A DNA stretch of 64,000 nucleotides, taken from positions 464,977-528,976 of the forward strand of contig JAFDZS010000010.1 in NCBI GenBank assembly GCA_018266775.1, read 5' to 3'. The translations under genes were made by a program, and so were the position numbers. Shown here one piece after another: positions 9,954-18,988 of the stretch (its first letter is position 1; every line of letters begins with the position of its first letter). The notes under the pieces were generated by a model. That model was not told the DNA's origin. It was given only the letters and a program-made list of their open reading frames with translations, and did no database searches. Source of the DNA: Bacteroidota bacterium. GTDB lineage: Bacteria; Bacteroidota; Bacteroidia; Chitinophagales; Chitinophagaceae.

Positions 9954-10766
9954 TTAATACGTCACAAAAGTCGCCACCGATCTTGTAGATAATGCGCCCC
10001 TGTAACTGCCATAAAAAGCAGAAGTGTAACTCCTGGTAGGTACCAGGCTGATTACTGCACCTTTGGCAATTAAAGGAGATGTTGCGCCCGCAGGGAACAC
10101 ATACAAGGTATCAGTTGTTATAGAAGGGTAGGGAACAAAGTCTGTTACCGTATTGGTAGCCACGTTGCTGAACAAAGGTGTTTGTCCTGCAAAATTAGGC
10201 GCAAACACGTTGGCATTATTCAGTACCGCAGTACTGCCATATACCGGTGTGCCATTGAACTTCCTGAGTGAATATACATCTACATTAGGAACACTCACCG
10301 CAGGGTTATATACAAAATTGGCAAAGCGCAGCCTGGCAGCAGTGTCTGAAGGCACCACAATATTATCCAGTACCGTTACCTGTTTAATGCTGGTGATAGT
10401 ATCGTAAGTAAAAATGGTATAGTTTTTACCGCCGTCAAAAGCCTGCGAAAAACTCAGGGGCACCTGTGTGGAGGTGGAAAGCGTATCCTTAATTAATAAG
10501 TTTCTTACGCCTGATGGCACCATAAAGCTGAACGCCGTGCCGGGGAATACGCCGCCCTGTGCTAATGCAGCACCCGATACGGGAACATTATCTACATACA
10601 CATAATTGCGTGTGGCCTTCAGCGTAGCACTGAAAACCTGTATGCTGGCATTATTGGAAAAATTGGTTTGGATAGGCGCCAGTTGCGGTACTTCCCTTTT
10701 GCAGGAAACAGCGATAGCTGATACTGCAAGTAGCAATCCTGTTATTATGCTGTTTGATCGTTTCAT
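9954..10766 (-). CDS. DUF4397-type lipoprotein, SusCD operon partner
   Basis: About 270 residues. Start ATG 10766 is preferred (MKRSNSIITGLLLAV..AVSC, lipobox AVSC); the frame could also begin at 10775. The body from about residue 40 (ASIQVFSATLKATRNYVYVDNVPV..) has the beta-rich pattern of DUF4397, a domain seen in surface lipoproteins encoded next to SusCD pairs. It is the last gene of the operon, 15 bp after the SusD gene. It probably contributes to ligand capture at the cell surface; this is inference from position. Confidence 0.75.
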   Translation of the reverse strand: MKRSNSIITGLLLAVSAIAVSCKREVPQLAPIQTNFSNNASIQVFSATLKATRNYVYVDNVPVSGAALAQGGVFPGTAFSFMVPSGVRNLLIKDTLSTSTQVPLSFSQAFDGGKNYTIFTYDTITSIKQVTVLDNIVVPSDTAARLRFANFVYNPAVSVPNVDVYSLRKFNGTPVYGSTAVLNNANVFAPNFAGQTPLFSNVATNTVTDFVPYPSITTDTLYVFPAGATSPLIAKGAVISLVPTRSYTSAFYGSYRGALSTRSVATFVTY

Positions 10767-10790
10767 TGTAATCATTTTTCTGGTGATGAA

Positions 10791-12464
10791 TTATGGCCTG
10801 GAGAACCAGATTTCATAAGTGTTGTAATCTGAGTTTAAAGCGCCCACGCGGGTCAGCTCCGGAATATTATACAGGTATTCAGAATTATACCTTGGCCTGC
10901 ACCTGTACACCCATTTACCATTGTTGGTGGAAATAAGATAGTTTGTAGGTGTTGTAGGTGGCGGTGTAAAATCTGCATATACCTGTTTGCCCGTTGCAGG
11001 GTCTAAGTCTGTATAATGATATTTGCGCATATCCGTCCATGTTTGGTGCACGCCCCAGCCATACAATGCAATGTATTTTTGCAGCATAATATGGGTTAAT
11101 GTTAAACCGGCAGCAGTGGCAGGTACTACATTCGGGTTGTTTACATAAGCCTGTTGTATAGGGTCAGTAATTGCTTTTCCATTCGGGATATTAAAAGAAT
11201 AAGTATTTCTGAGCATATCGAAATCCAGGTTGATCCCATTTTTATATGCCTGCAATGCAGTTGTTTTATCTCCCTTGCGCAAAGCAGCTTCAGCTATAAC
11301 AAACTGCATTTCAGATGCGGTCATCATCGGCCATGGGCCACCGTTGCTGTACACATACCTGGAACTGTCCGGGCTGCCACCAACAGTAGATGATGCTGTT
11401 GTATTGCGCCAGAAGTTTTTAGGATAAAATACAGCATTAGCACCTGCAAATTCAGTAACACCCAGCCAGGGGGTAACTCCCCTGAATGTTCCGCTGGGGT
11501 TTTCACTCAGCATATACCAGCAGCGGGGATCGGCGGCTCCGGCAAAAGCGCTGGTATTGTTTCCCGTCATCAAGTTGGCTATATATGCACTTTGCCTGAT
11601 GGTGCCGATGTTGGAACGTGTTGGCCCGAAATAACTGTTGAACCCATTGCTGGAATTGGCTACTGAAAATGTTGCCATGATATTATCTGCATTGGTGGCA
11701 CAGGAAAGGTTGGCATACTTAATAGCAGAGTCTGCATAACCCGAACTGAGGAAGGTTGATTTTGCACTCAGGTTGATGTACGAACGTGCCAGTATACCGT
11801 ACACGAATTTTTTCCATTTATTAATGTCGCCTTTGTTAAAATAAAAATCACTGGCAGCAAAATTGGTGGGGTTTACATTGCCGTCAGTTCTGTTTAAACA
11901 GGCCAGCGCCCTGTAACAAACGGCGCGGCAGCTGTCGTAAAATAAGGAGCAGGAGTCGTAGTGAAACTGGATCAGGTCTGTATTGAAGGCTTCCCTTAAA
12001 ATGGCATCGCCATATTGGTTGCCCAATTCCAGCCATCCCCATGCTCTTGTGGCATAAGCGGCACCTACATAATCCCATTTCTGCTCTTCTGTTCCCCATT
12101 CAATAATCTTGTTTACGTTCTGCCCATGGCCGTAATATACAGCGGCCCATACTGCGCCGGTATTATCACTGCCAATAGTGCCACCCATTTCTCCATAGTT
12201 TTCACCGGCAGTGGTGGAACCCCAGTATTGAATGTACCTGCCGAGTAATATATCATCTGGCTGTACACCATAGTTGGTGCCCGCAGCAGAGTTGAATGCG
12301 GTAAAACCTCCAACAACACCGGGCAGAATGGATTCAATAGGTACCCTTACCGGGGCGTTGGGGTTAGCATAAGCATCATCAATTTTTTTGTTACAGGCCG
12401 ACAATGCCAGCAGCATACCGAGTGTGCCTGTAAGCAGAAATGATTTCAAAATATTGTGTTGCAT
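10791..12464 (-). CDS. SusD/RagB family nutrient-binding outer-membrane lipoprotein
   Basis: A 557-residue lipoprotein with type II signal peptide (lipobox LSAC, then NKKIDDAYANPNAP). It resembles the SusD-like_2 subgroup: the N-terminal VPIESILPGVVGGF, central WGWLELGNQYGDAILREAF, and the C-terminal ASEMQFVIAEAALRKGDKTTA helical region followed by YIALYGWGVHQTWTDMRKYHY. SusD proteins sit as a lid over the SusC barrel and bind the nutrient. The gene follows susC by 31 bp. No glycoside hydrolase is nearby, so the substrate may be a peptide or a processed glycan; the ligand cannot be assigned. Confidence 0.93.
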   Translation of the reverse strand: MQHNILKSFLLTGTLGMLLALSACNKKIDDAYANPNAPVRVPIESILPGVVGGFTAFNSAAGTNYGVQPDDILLGRYIQYWGSTTAGENYGEMGGTIGSDNTGAVWAAVYYGHGQNVNKIIEWGTEEQKWDYVGAAYATRAWGWLELGNQYGDAILREAFNTDLIQFHYDSCSLFYDSCRAVCYRALACLNRTDGNVNPTNFAASDFYFNKGDINKWKKFVYGILARSYINLSAKSTFLSSGYADSAIKYANLSCATNADNIMATFSVANSSNGFNSYFGPTRSNIGTIRQSAYIANLMTGNNTSAFAGAADPRCWYMLSENPSGTFRGVTPWLGVTEFAGANAVFYPKNFWRNTTASSTVGGSPDSSRYVYSNGGPWPMMTASEMQFVIAEAALRKGDKTTALQAYKNGINLDFDMLRNTYSFNIPNGKAITDPIQQAYVNNPNVVPATAAGLTLTHIMLQKYIALYGWGVHQTWTDMRKYHYTDLDPATGKQVYADFTPPPTTPTNYLISTNNGKWVYRCRPRYNSEYLYNIPELTRVGALNSDYNTYEIWFSRP

Positions 12465-12495
12465 ATAATTAATTTAATTGTTCGTTGGATTGATA

Positions 12496-15400
12496 TTAAA
12501 AATTAGCTTTTATACCAAAGCTTAAACTTAATGGTGTTGGGGCACTGCCCAGGTCCATACCATAACCGCCTACACCCAGCGTACCGGGGTTGTTGGCGTT
12601 AACAGCAGGGTCAGCACCATAGTAATTAGTAATGAGTATCAAATCATTTCCGGTTACAAAAGCACTCAATCCCTTAAATCCTTTCAGGTGGCTCAGCGCT
12701 TTGGCAGGCAGCATATAACTGAGGGTCACATCTCTCAGGCGCAACCAGTTTACATCGTGCTGAATGAATTCTTCATCTGGCAACGTTGTGTAATAACTGG
12801 TAAGATATTGCGGAGTGATGGCCAGCGTATTTGCTGTGGGATGATCGGTGTTTTGCAAACCATCATTCAATACACCCTGTACCAGTACAGGGTTGCTGCG
12901 GTTGGATGTTCTTACACTTTTACCAAGGTTGGTCAGCAACTGGTCGGTACCGTTATAAATGTCACCGCCCATTTTCAGATCCCACAGGAAGCTCAGGCTC
13001 CATTGTTTGTACCGGAAGCTGTTCAACGTACCTAAAGTAAAGTCAGGTTGCCTGTCGCCTATCAGCACGTTGGTGCCGGTATTAATAAGGGGGATACCAG
13101 TTAATGGATTAATTAATATTTGTCCGGCATTATTTCTTTGATAGTTAGAACCGGTTATGGTACCAGTGGAATGATACCTGATCAAACCGCCCCTTACGTT
13201 AGAAATGTAAGTATCGGAATTATAAAAGTCGTTATTCAGGCCAATTGATGAAGGCAATTGCAATACTTTACTCCACATGTGGTTGAAGTTAAAGTTAATT
13301 GTCCAGTTGAAATCCTTTTTATTAACGGGTGTGGTAATAAGCGTAACTTCAATGCCCTGGTTGCGTAAAGATGCTGCATTGGCAGTGTATAATACAGCAC
13401 CTGCACCATAGCTGCCCCTGTAACCCTGTGCAATCTGGTCTTTACATAAGGTGTTATAGTAAGAAGCTTCGATGGAGAAGGCATTATTCAAAAACCTTAA
13501 TTCAGTACCAATTTCATAGGTCTGTTGCCTTTCCGGTTTCAGGTTCGGGTTGTTCAGCGTAAAGTTGTATGTATAAGTAACCGGCAATACAGTACTGCTG
13601 AGGTTATTTACAAAGAAACGCTGGTTGGAGTAAGGGTCATTCAGCCTGGCAGTGCTGGCTAATGATCCCCTTAACTTGGCGTAATTAATAAAATTCCCTT
13701 TTTTAATTGCCGGCAGCATATCAGACAATATCAAACTTAAACTTGCGCCGGGATAATTGTAGTTGTTGTTTTGTTGCGGTATTGGAGATGCTTTCTCAAA
13801 ACGGTGAGAGTAAGTAAAGAACGCATAATTCTTAAAACTTACCGAAGCTTCAGCAAAATAAGCCAGTTCCCTGAAAATATTCAGGTTAGGCAAACCATTC
13901 ATATTACGCAATAAGCGCCTGCGGGTATTCGGTGCAGTGATGCTGCTGTCTTTACCGTTCAGGCTTGAAGAAGTGATGATGGAACCACCTTTGTACATAT
14001 TGCCATCTTTACCCACAGAATCAATCAGGTTGGTACCATAGATGGCAAATTGTTTGGTTTCCAGGTCCTGCCACATGGTACCCACCAGTATATGTCCGCT
14101 AAAATTGCCAATCTTCTTTTTAGCAGTAGCAGTAATGGTATGGTTGTATCCGCTGTATGTTCTGTAATAATTGTCCAGGCTGCCGCCGGTAGCAGCAGTA
14201 ATTAAATAAGATTCCGGGTGAATCATCTGGTAGCCATTGTCTTTATACGTATCATATCCAAAACGGCCGTTAACAGATAACCATTTGAACGGGGTGATAT
14301 CTACACCCAAAGTGGAGATCCAGCGGTTGAGAATATCACTGGCTTTATTGTATTTGGCACTCCAGAAGGGGTTATCGAAAGTACCGTTAAGGGTGGAGTT
14401 GTATAATAATTTTTTATTGCCGTTACCATCTTCATAATTCCTGATGTCGTTGGTAACAGGCCATTCCAGCAGTTCCACCATGTAACCACCGGCACCAGCA
14501 GTGGAGGCCGAGCTTTTAATGGGTCTCAGGTTATCTGCATTGGTATAAGCCACAGAAGGTGTAATGGTAATGTACTTCCCAATTTTAGTGGTATTGGCTA
14601 ATTTAAAATTGTACTTGGTATACGTGTTATTGGGAACAATACCGGAGTTATCGAAGAATTGACCTGTAGCCCTGAAACCAACATTTTTAGAACCAAATTC
14701 TGCGCTCAGGTTATGTGTTTGCGCAAAACCGGTTTTGAAAAAGTTGTGCAGGTTGTCATACATTACTGTACCTGCAGGCCAACGAGGGCCCCAATTGAAA
14801 AAACCTGATGTGCTCAACGGTAAAGGCGAAGGGATATTATTGCTTGCGCCAATACTATATTGATTATCCACTTTAGGGTAACGGGTTACCCACTGAAACC
14901 TGAAATTGTCATCATAGGTCAACAAAATTTTACCATTGGTGCCCTTGGCTTTTTTTGTGGTGATTACAATAGCGCCGGAGCTGGCCTGGCTGCCGTATAA
15001 AGCGGTGGCTTCAGGGCCTTTCAGCACTGTTACTGACTCAATATCGTTAGGGTTGATATCTGCAATACGGTTTGTGTTATCATTATTCCTGTTGTTACCA
15101 TCGGAAGCAAGGCCGATACCTGAACCGCTGTATGAGTTGGAGTTCATGGTTTGGTTATCAATAATAATACCGTCCACTACAAATAAGGGTTGGTTGGTAC
15201 CGGAGAGGGTGTTGTAACCACGCAGTACAATGCCAGAAGAAGCGCCGGCAGCACCAGAGGTGGGTGTTACCGTAAGTCCGGCTACACGTCCCTGTAAGCT
15301 GTTCACAAAGTTTTCACGCTGCGTTTGCTGAATGTCTGAACCTTTAACGGTTTGAACAGAATAACCCAGTTCGCGGGGAGATCTTTTAATGTCCATTGCT

Positions 15401-15720
15401 GTAACCACCACTTCATCCATGGTATTATCAATAAGTTTTAACCTTACTGTAACGGTAGCAGCATCTTTTATGGTTACCTGTTGGGTAACATAGTTGATGG
15501 AGGAAATGATGAGTACATCTCCTTTGGAAGCCGTGATCCTGAAATTACCCTGGTTATCGGCTTTGGTACCGGTATTTTTACCCTTAATGGTAACCGATGC
15601 GCCCTCAGCGGGTGAGCCATCTTCTTTCAGTACACGGCCTGTAATTACAGACTGTGCCTGTGTTACCAGCGGAACCAGGAAAAACAGAAATACCAGTAAT
15701 CTGGTTGCAAGTTTTCTCAT
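12496..15720 (-). CDS. SusC/RagA family TonB-linked outer-membrane protein
   Basis: A 1074-residue importer. Signal peptide 1-22 (VTQAQ) is followed by a CarboxypepD_reg-like domain (about 25-105; SPAEGASVTIKGKNTGTKAD). The plug (about 110-255) carries the SusC signatures DEVVVTA, LRGYNTLSGTNQPLFVVDG and DIESVTVLKGPEATALYG. The barrel ends SLSFGIKANF. With SusD it forms a TonB-energised nutrient uptake complex. It is the first gene of the SusC-SusD-DUF4397 operon, and a DeoR-type regulator lies 90 bp upstream in the same direction, which suggests control by a sugar-phosphate-like signal. Confidence 0.95.
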   Translation of the reverse strand: MRKLATRLLVFLFFLVPLVTQAQSVITGRVLKEDGSPAEGASVTIKGKNTGTKADNQGNFRITASKGDVLIISSINYVTQQVTIKDAATVTVRLKLIDNTMDEVVVTAMDIKRSPRELGYSVQTVKGSDIQQTQRENFVNSLQGRVAGLTVTPTSGAAGASSGIVLRGYNTLSGTNQPLFVVDGIIIDNQTMNSNSYSGSGIGLASDGNNRNNDNTNRIADINPNDIESVTVLKGPEATALYGSQASSGAIVITTKKAKGTNGKILLTYDDNFRFQWVTRYPKVDNQYSIGASNNIPSPLPLSTSGFFNWGPRWPAGTVMYDNLHNFFKTGFAQTHNLSAEFGSKNVGFRATGQFFDNSGIVPNNTYTKYNFKLANTTKIGKYITITPSVAYTNADNLRPIKSSASTAGAGGYMVELLEWPVTNDIRNYEDGNGNKKLLYNSTLNGTFDNPFWSAKYNKASDILNRWISTLGVDITPFKWLSVNGRFGYDTYKDNGYQMIHPESYLITAATGGSLDNYYRTYSGYNHTITATAKKKIGNFSGHILVGTMWQDLETKQFAIYGTNLIDSVGKDGNMYKGGSIITSSSLNGKDSSITAPNTRRRLLRNMNGLPNLNIFRELAYFAEASVSFKNYAFFTYSHRFEKASPIPQQNNNYNYPGASLSLILSDMLPAIKKGNFINYAKLRGSLASTARLNDPYSNQRFFVNNLSSTVLPVTYTYNFTLNNPNLKPERQQTYEIGTELRFLNNAFSIEASYYNTLCKDQIAQGYRGSYGAGAVLYTANAASLRNQGIEVTLITTPVNKKDFNWTINFNFNHMWSKVLQLPSSIGLNNDFYNSDTYISNVRGGLIRYHSTGTITGSNYQRNNAGQILINPLTGIPLINTGTNVLIGDRQPDFTLGTLNSFRYKQWSLSFLWDLKMGGDIYNGTDQLLTNLGKSVRTSNRSNPVLVQGVLNDGLQNTDHPTANTLAITPQYLTSYYTTLPDEEFIQHDVNWLRLRDVTLSYMLPAKALSHLKGFKGLSAFVTGNDLILITNYYGADPAVNANNPGTLGVGGYGMDLGSAPTPLSLSFGIKANF

Positions 15721-15810
15721 AATTTGTAGTTTAGTTGGTGTAAAAATTTTGCATTCATAGCAGTTTTTATTGTTGTATCAGTAATAAAAAAATCAATGCC
15801 ATTTTAGTGT

Positions 15811-16560
15811 TTACAAAACAGCGATACCTGCGTTTTTATAAGGTTGAAGGAGGGGGTCATCAGCAGAGAGTTCAGTCACCAGGATGTCTATCTGCCCCAG
15901 GTCGCATACATGAATGGGTTGTATGCTTTTCAGCTTTTCTGAGATGGTCAGGCATACCGTTTTCTGCGAAGCATTGATCATGGCCTGTTTGAGGTGCACC
16001 ACATCCCAGTCATTATCGGTAATGCCATGTTCAGGATCAATGGCATTAATACCCAAAAAACACAGGTCGGGTTTAAAGCTTTTGATGCGTGCCAGTGCAT
16101 CTGCGCCTACGGTGATCCGTGAGTTTTTGGAAAGTTTATCTCCAATCACAATCACTTCAATGTTGGGATGGTGCATGTATTCCACAATGGCGGGAATGCT
16201 GCCGGAAATAAATGTGGCAGAAAGTTGTACTGGCAAAGCACGGGCCAGTTCCACAATAGTGGTGCCGCCGCCTGTTAGTACAAACATGCCATCTTTGATG
16301 AGCTTTGCAGCTTTGGCTGCAATGATTTTCTTAGAGTCCTGGGCGTAAACTTTTTTCGAGGGGTAAGTAATGTCGTGAAGGGCGTGGGAGAGGGCGCCGC
16401 CATGCACTTTAATGAGTTTGCCTTCTTCTGCCAGTTCCTGCAAGTCCCGCCTGATGGTATCTTCAGATACATCAATCTCAGAACTTAAACTGGCAGATAA
16501 CACCTTGTTATGAAGGTTTACCTGGTGCACAATATAGGCCTGGCGTTCTTTCTTCAGCAT
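15811..16560 (-). CDS. DeoR/GlpR family transcriptional regulator
   Basis: About 249 residues from ATG 16560 (MLKKERQAYIVHQVNLHNKV); the frame extends to 16605, but this start gives the standard DeoR N-terminus. The helix-turn-helix spans roughly residues 18-50 with the signature SEDTIRRDLQELAEEGKLIKVHGGA. The C-terminal sensor has the phosphosugar-binding pattern (LTGGGTTIVELARALP near 95, VIGDKLSKNSRITVG near 135, FLGINAIDPEHGITDND near 165). These regulators usually repress carbohydrate genes and are relieved by a phosphorylated sugar. Its position just before susC suggests it controls that operon. Confidence 0.92.
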   Translation of the reverse strand: MLKKERQAYIVHQVNLHNKVLSASLSSEIDVSEDTIRRDLQELAEEGKLIKVHGGALSHALHDITYPSKKVYAQDSKKIIAAKAAKLIKDGMFVLTGGGTTIVELARALPVQLSATFISGSIPAIVEYMHHPNIEVIVIGDKLSKNSRITVGADALARIKSFKPDLCFLGINAIDPEHGITDNDWDVVHLKQAMINASQKTVCLTISEKLKSIQPIHVCDLGQIDILVTELSADDPLLQPYKNAGIAVL

Positions 16561-16770
16561 TAGTTTAGGTAATAATGAACTAAAATAAGGAAAATTATTG
16601 CACAAAACCGCAAGTCAGATCATTTTTAATACACAATCTGTGCAAAAACCTGCAAAAACTGCGGGTTTATGAGCGTTTGGTAGATGCTGGCTTTCTATAA
16701 TTGAAGTATTTTTCCTCAATTAGCAGGTGATTACTAAGCGTTTTAGTGTCATGAGGTTACTTTATATATC

Positions 16771-17319
16771 GTGGCTTTTTCGTATATTCATCAGGTGAAA
16801 AAAAGAAAAGCAGTCCCTCTTGCTTTTGAGGTAGATAAGTTGATCAACTCGATTGAAAACACAAAATCAGGAGATAGTTTCCCAACCGAAGTTTCACTGC
16901 TGACGCATTCAGATGTTAAGTTAGTAACCCGGAAAAATAATTGGCAATTTAATTGGGCTGGTGAACTTAATATCGCAGCAAGAGAAGTTTATAAGCTTAC
17001 AATTTCAAACAATCCAGGCATAATTCAGGGTATTGTCAGCCTGGAAGTAAAAACAGATCATGTGTATATGCACCTTATTGAAAGTGCTCCATTCAATAAG
17101 GGGAAAGATAAAATCTATATTGGTGTTGCAGGAAATCTGGTAGCTTTTGCTTGCAAACTTTCATTTCAACGTGGCGGAGAAGGGTACGTTTCATTTCTTT
17201 CAAAGACCAGGTTGATTAAACATTACGAAAAGAGTTTAGGTGCTGTACATTTTGGCGGACATAAAATGGTAATAACGACAGAAGCTGCATTAAAACTAAC
17301 TAATAAATATTTCAAATAA
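16771..17319 (+). CDS. GNAT-like N-acetyltransferase fold protein
   Basis: Up to 182 residues. The only starts in frame are GTG 16771 and GTG 16795 (followed by KKRKAVPLAF), and the second is equally plausible. The central part has the order of GNAT strands: IIQGIVSLEVKTDHVYMHLIESAP, then NKGKDKIYIGVAGNLVAFACKLSF, and a late FLSKTRLIKHYEKSLGAV like the GNAT C-terminal YEKxGF region. The acetyl-CoA loop is not canonical, so activity is uncertain. A 57-residue basic protein follows after 6 bp, making a compact two-gene unit. It diverges from the DeoR gene. It could be one half of a toxin-antitoxin-like pair, but nothing in the sequence proves this. Confidence 0.65.
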   Translation: MAFSYIHQVKKRKAVPLAFEVDKLINSIENTKSGDSFPTEVSLLTHSDVKLVTRKNNWQFNWAGELNIAAREVYKLTISNNPGIIQGIVSLEVKTDHVYMHLIESAPFNKGKDKIYIGVAGNLVAFACKLSFQRGGEGYVSFLSKTRLIKHYEKSLGAVHFGGHKMVITTEAALKLTNKYFK

Positions 17320-17325
17320 ATAAAC

Positions 17326-17499
17326 ATGGGACTAATAAAAGAACCGCTTGATATAGATTTCGTAGTTCACCCACGGCCCTTAACCAAAGCAGAAGAAAAA
17401 GCAATCAGTGATTTCATTCGTGCTGATAAGGAAAAGCGTAAACTGAAAGCTTTGAGGGCCAAAACGTCTCCCAAACGCAAGATAAAACAACCTTCTTAA
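17326..17499 (+). CDS. small basic protein, partner of the GNAT-like gene
   Basis: A 57-residue frame from ATG 17326 to TAA 17497-17499. It begins MGLIKEPLDIDFVVHPRPLT, continues with a predicted helix (KAEEKAISDFIRADKEKRKL) and ends in a lysine/arginine-rich tail. It starts 6 bp after the preceding stop, so the two are very likely cotranscribed. I do not recognise a family. A charged helix plus disordered basic tail is compatible with a protein-binding antitoxin or accessory factor, but that is speculation. Confidence 0.6.
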   Translation: MGLIKEPLDIDFVVHPRPLTKAEEKAISDFIRADKEKRKLKALRAKTSPKRKIKQPS

Positions 17500-17549
17500 C
17501 ATTCTGCAAGGATGCTTTGGCATTTGGCCTATTCTTCGAACAGTCCTGA

Positions 17550-18971
17550 TTATTTGTGCCGCCCCACTTTATTTTTATCTTTAAAGAATTCCTGCATTTT
17601 ATTGCTGCCGGCTTTGGTTTTGGTTGCAGCATGAATGCTATTAGCACTATCTTTAGTGGAGTCATTATTTTCCTCTTCCTCCTCACCGTTTTCATAATTG
17701 CCAAACAAATCACGCAGTGTTTTGGAATGATAGATCATGCGGTTGTACTTGTTGCCAATCACAATGATCGTGGCATCTTCTTTAATTAACCTTATGAATG
17801 CCGCATTGCTGCCATGCCACCAGCCATTATGATAAATCATTTTTCTGCCATCGGGATATACATTCATACGCCAGCCCAAACCATAATTCCTGATGCCCCG
17901 CTTTTCATTGCTGTATGGTGCATAAGCCTGTTCCAGCGTTTGTGGAGTAAAAATTGTATTGCCGGATAATGCACGGTCCCAGATCAGCAGATCACGCGGG
18001 GTGGTGTAAATATTCTTATCACCATACACACCATCACGATAATCTAAAGGAATTAACTTTCCCCTCCAGTCGTAACTGGGCACGGCACCGCTATTGGTAT
18101 TGATGGTGGAATCTGCAGGCTGGTACACAAAAGTGTGCTGCATCTGCAATGGCGTAAAAAAAGTTTGTTGTAAGAAAACAGGAAATTTAATACCGGTAAC
18201 TTTTTCCACCAACAGGGCCAGTAATGCATAATTGGTGTTGCAATAAGTGAAGTGAGTGTTGGGGGGAGTAATATTGGTTAGTTCCGCTTTGCGGTTAACC
18301 AATAAATTATAAATATCCTGGTTGGTGGCCATTTGCTTTTTGTCCCAGCCCAGTTCCTCTAAAAAATATAAATAATTGGGCAGGCCGCTGCGGTGGCTTA
18401 ATAAGCTGCGTATGGTTACACCGGGATAATTAAAAGTGGTAAGATATTTACTCAGCTCATCATCAATATTCAGTTTACCCTCCTGCCATAATTTTAAAAC
18501 CGCCATGGCTGTAAATGTTTTGGATACAGAGGCGATCTGCATGGGTGTATTGGCAGTAATGGTATCATTGCCCGGAATATGTGCGGTGCCGATGTATTCT
18601 TCAAAAACGATACTGCCATTTTTAGCAACGAGAATGCCGCCGTTCAGCGGGCTTCTGCCAAAAGAAGAATCGAACCACTGTGCGCAGGCATCATGCAGGC
18701 GGTTCCATTCAGCCTTATCCAAAGGAGTGGGGGCGGAAAGCTTTATTAATCCGGAACTGTCTTTATTGCTGTTTTTATTGTTAGCCGCATCCTGCGAATG
18801 GCAGGCCGCTAATAAAATCACGGCAACAAAAGCAACAGGATAATGTTTGATGAAACGGTTTTTATGGGATAACGAAACAATAGTTTTTGAACAGAATACA
18901 AAAAAATTAGACAACGTTGAAAAAAGCACCATCAGAAAAGTTTTAAGACAGGATAGAATATATTTGCACAA
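17550..18971 (-). CDS. serine hydrolase (beta-lactamase / DD-peptidase family) lipoprotein
   Basis: Up to 473 residues. The catalytic SxxK motif is SVSK (about residues 148-151), the second motif is YCN (YCNTNYALL, about 245), and the third region is HNGWWHG near 385. These place it in the class C beta-lactamase-like serine hydrolases, periplasmic or surface enzymes acting on peptides, esters or peptidoglycan. Lipobox LLAAC sits near residue 57, so the stretch before about residue 40 is unusually long. ATG 18932 is an alternative start, and no in-frame ATG lies closer to the lipobox. An acidic, low-complexity stretch (NGEEEEENND) precedes the C-terminus. It is divergent from serA, whose promoter overlaps its 5' end. 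Confidence 0.88.
   Translation of the reverse strand: MCKYILSCLKTFLMVLFSTLSNFFVFCSKTIVSLSHKNRFIKHYPVAFVAVILLAACHSQDAANNKNSNKDSSGLIKLSAPTPLDKAEWNRLHDACAQWFDSSFGRSPLNGGILVAKNGSIVFEEYIGTAHIPGNDTITANTPMQIASVSKTFTAMAVLKLWQEGKLNIDDELSKYLTTFNYPGVTIRSLLSHRSGLPNYLYFLEELGWDKKQMATNQDIYNLLVNRKAELTNITPPNTHFTYCNTNYALLALLVEKVTGIKFPVFLQQTFFTPLQMQHTFVYQPADSTINTNSGAVPSYDWRGKLIPLDYRDGVYGDKNIYTTPRDLLIWDRALSGNTIFTPQTLEQAYAPYSNEKRGIRNYGLGWRMNVYPDGRKMIYHNGWWHGSNAAFIRLIKEDATIIVIGNKYNRMIYHSKTLRDLFGNYENGEEEEENNDSTKDSANSIHAATKTKAGSNKMQEFFKDKNKVGRHK
18959..18966 (+). promoter_or_regulatory. Bacteroidota -7 element of the serA promoter
   Basis: TATATTTG matches TAnnTTTG and ends 23 bases before the serA ATG. I see no good TTTG -33 element at standard spacing. 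Confidence 0.55.
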
Positions 18972-18988
18972 AATACGGTGGAATTATC

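Noticed and set aside
9954..15720. Full polysaccharide utilization locus.
   Set aside because: SusC and SusD are present, but no glycoside hydrolase, lyase or sulfatase gene lies in the operon or next to it.
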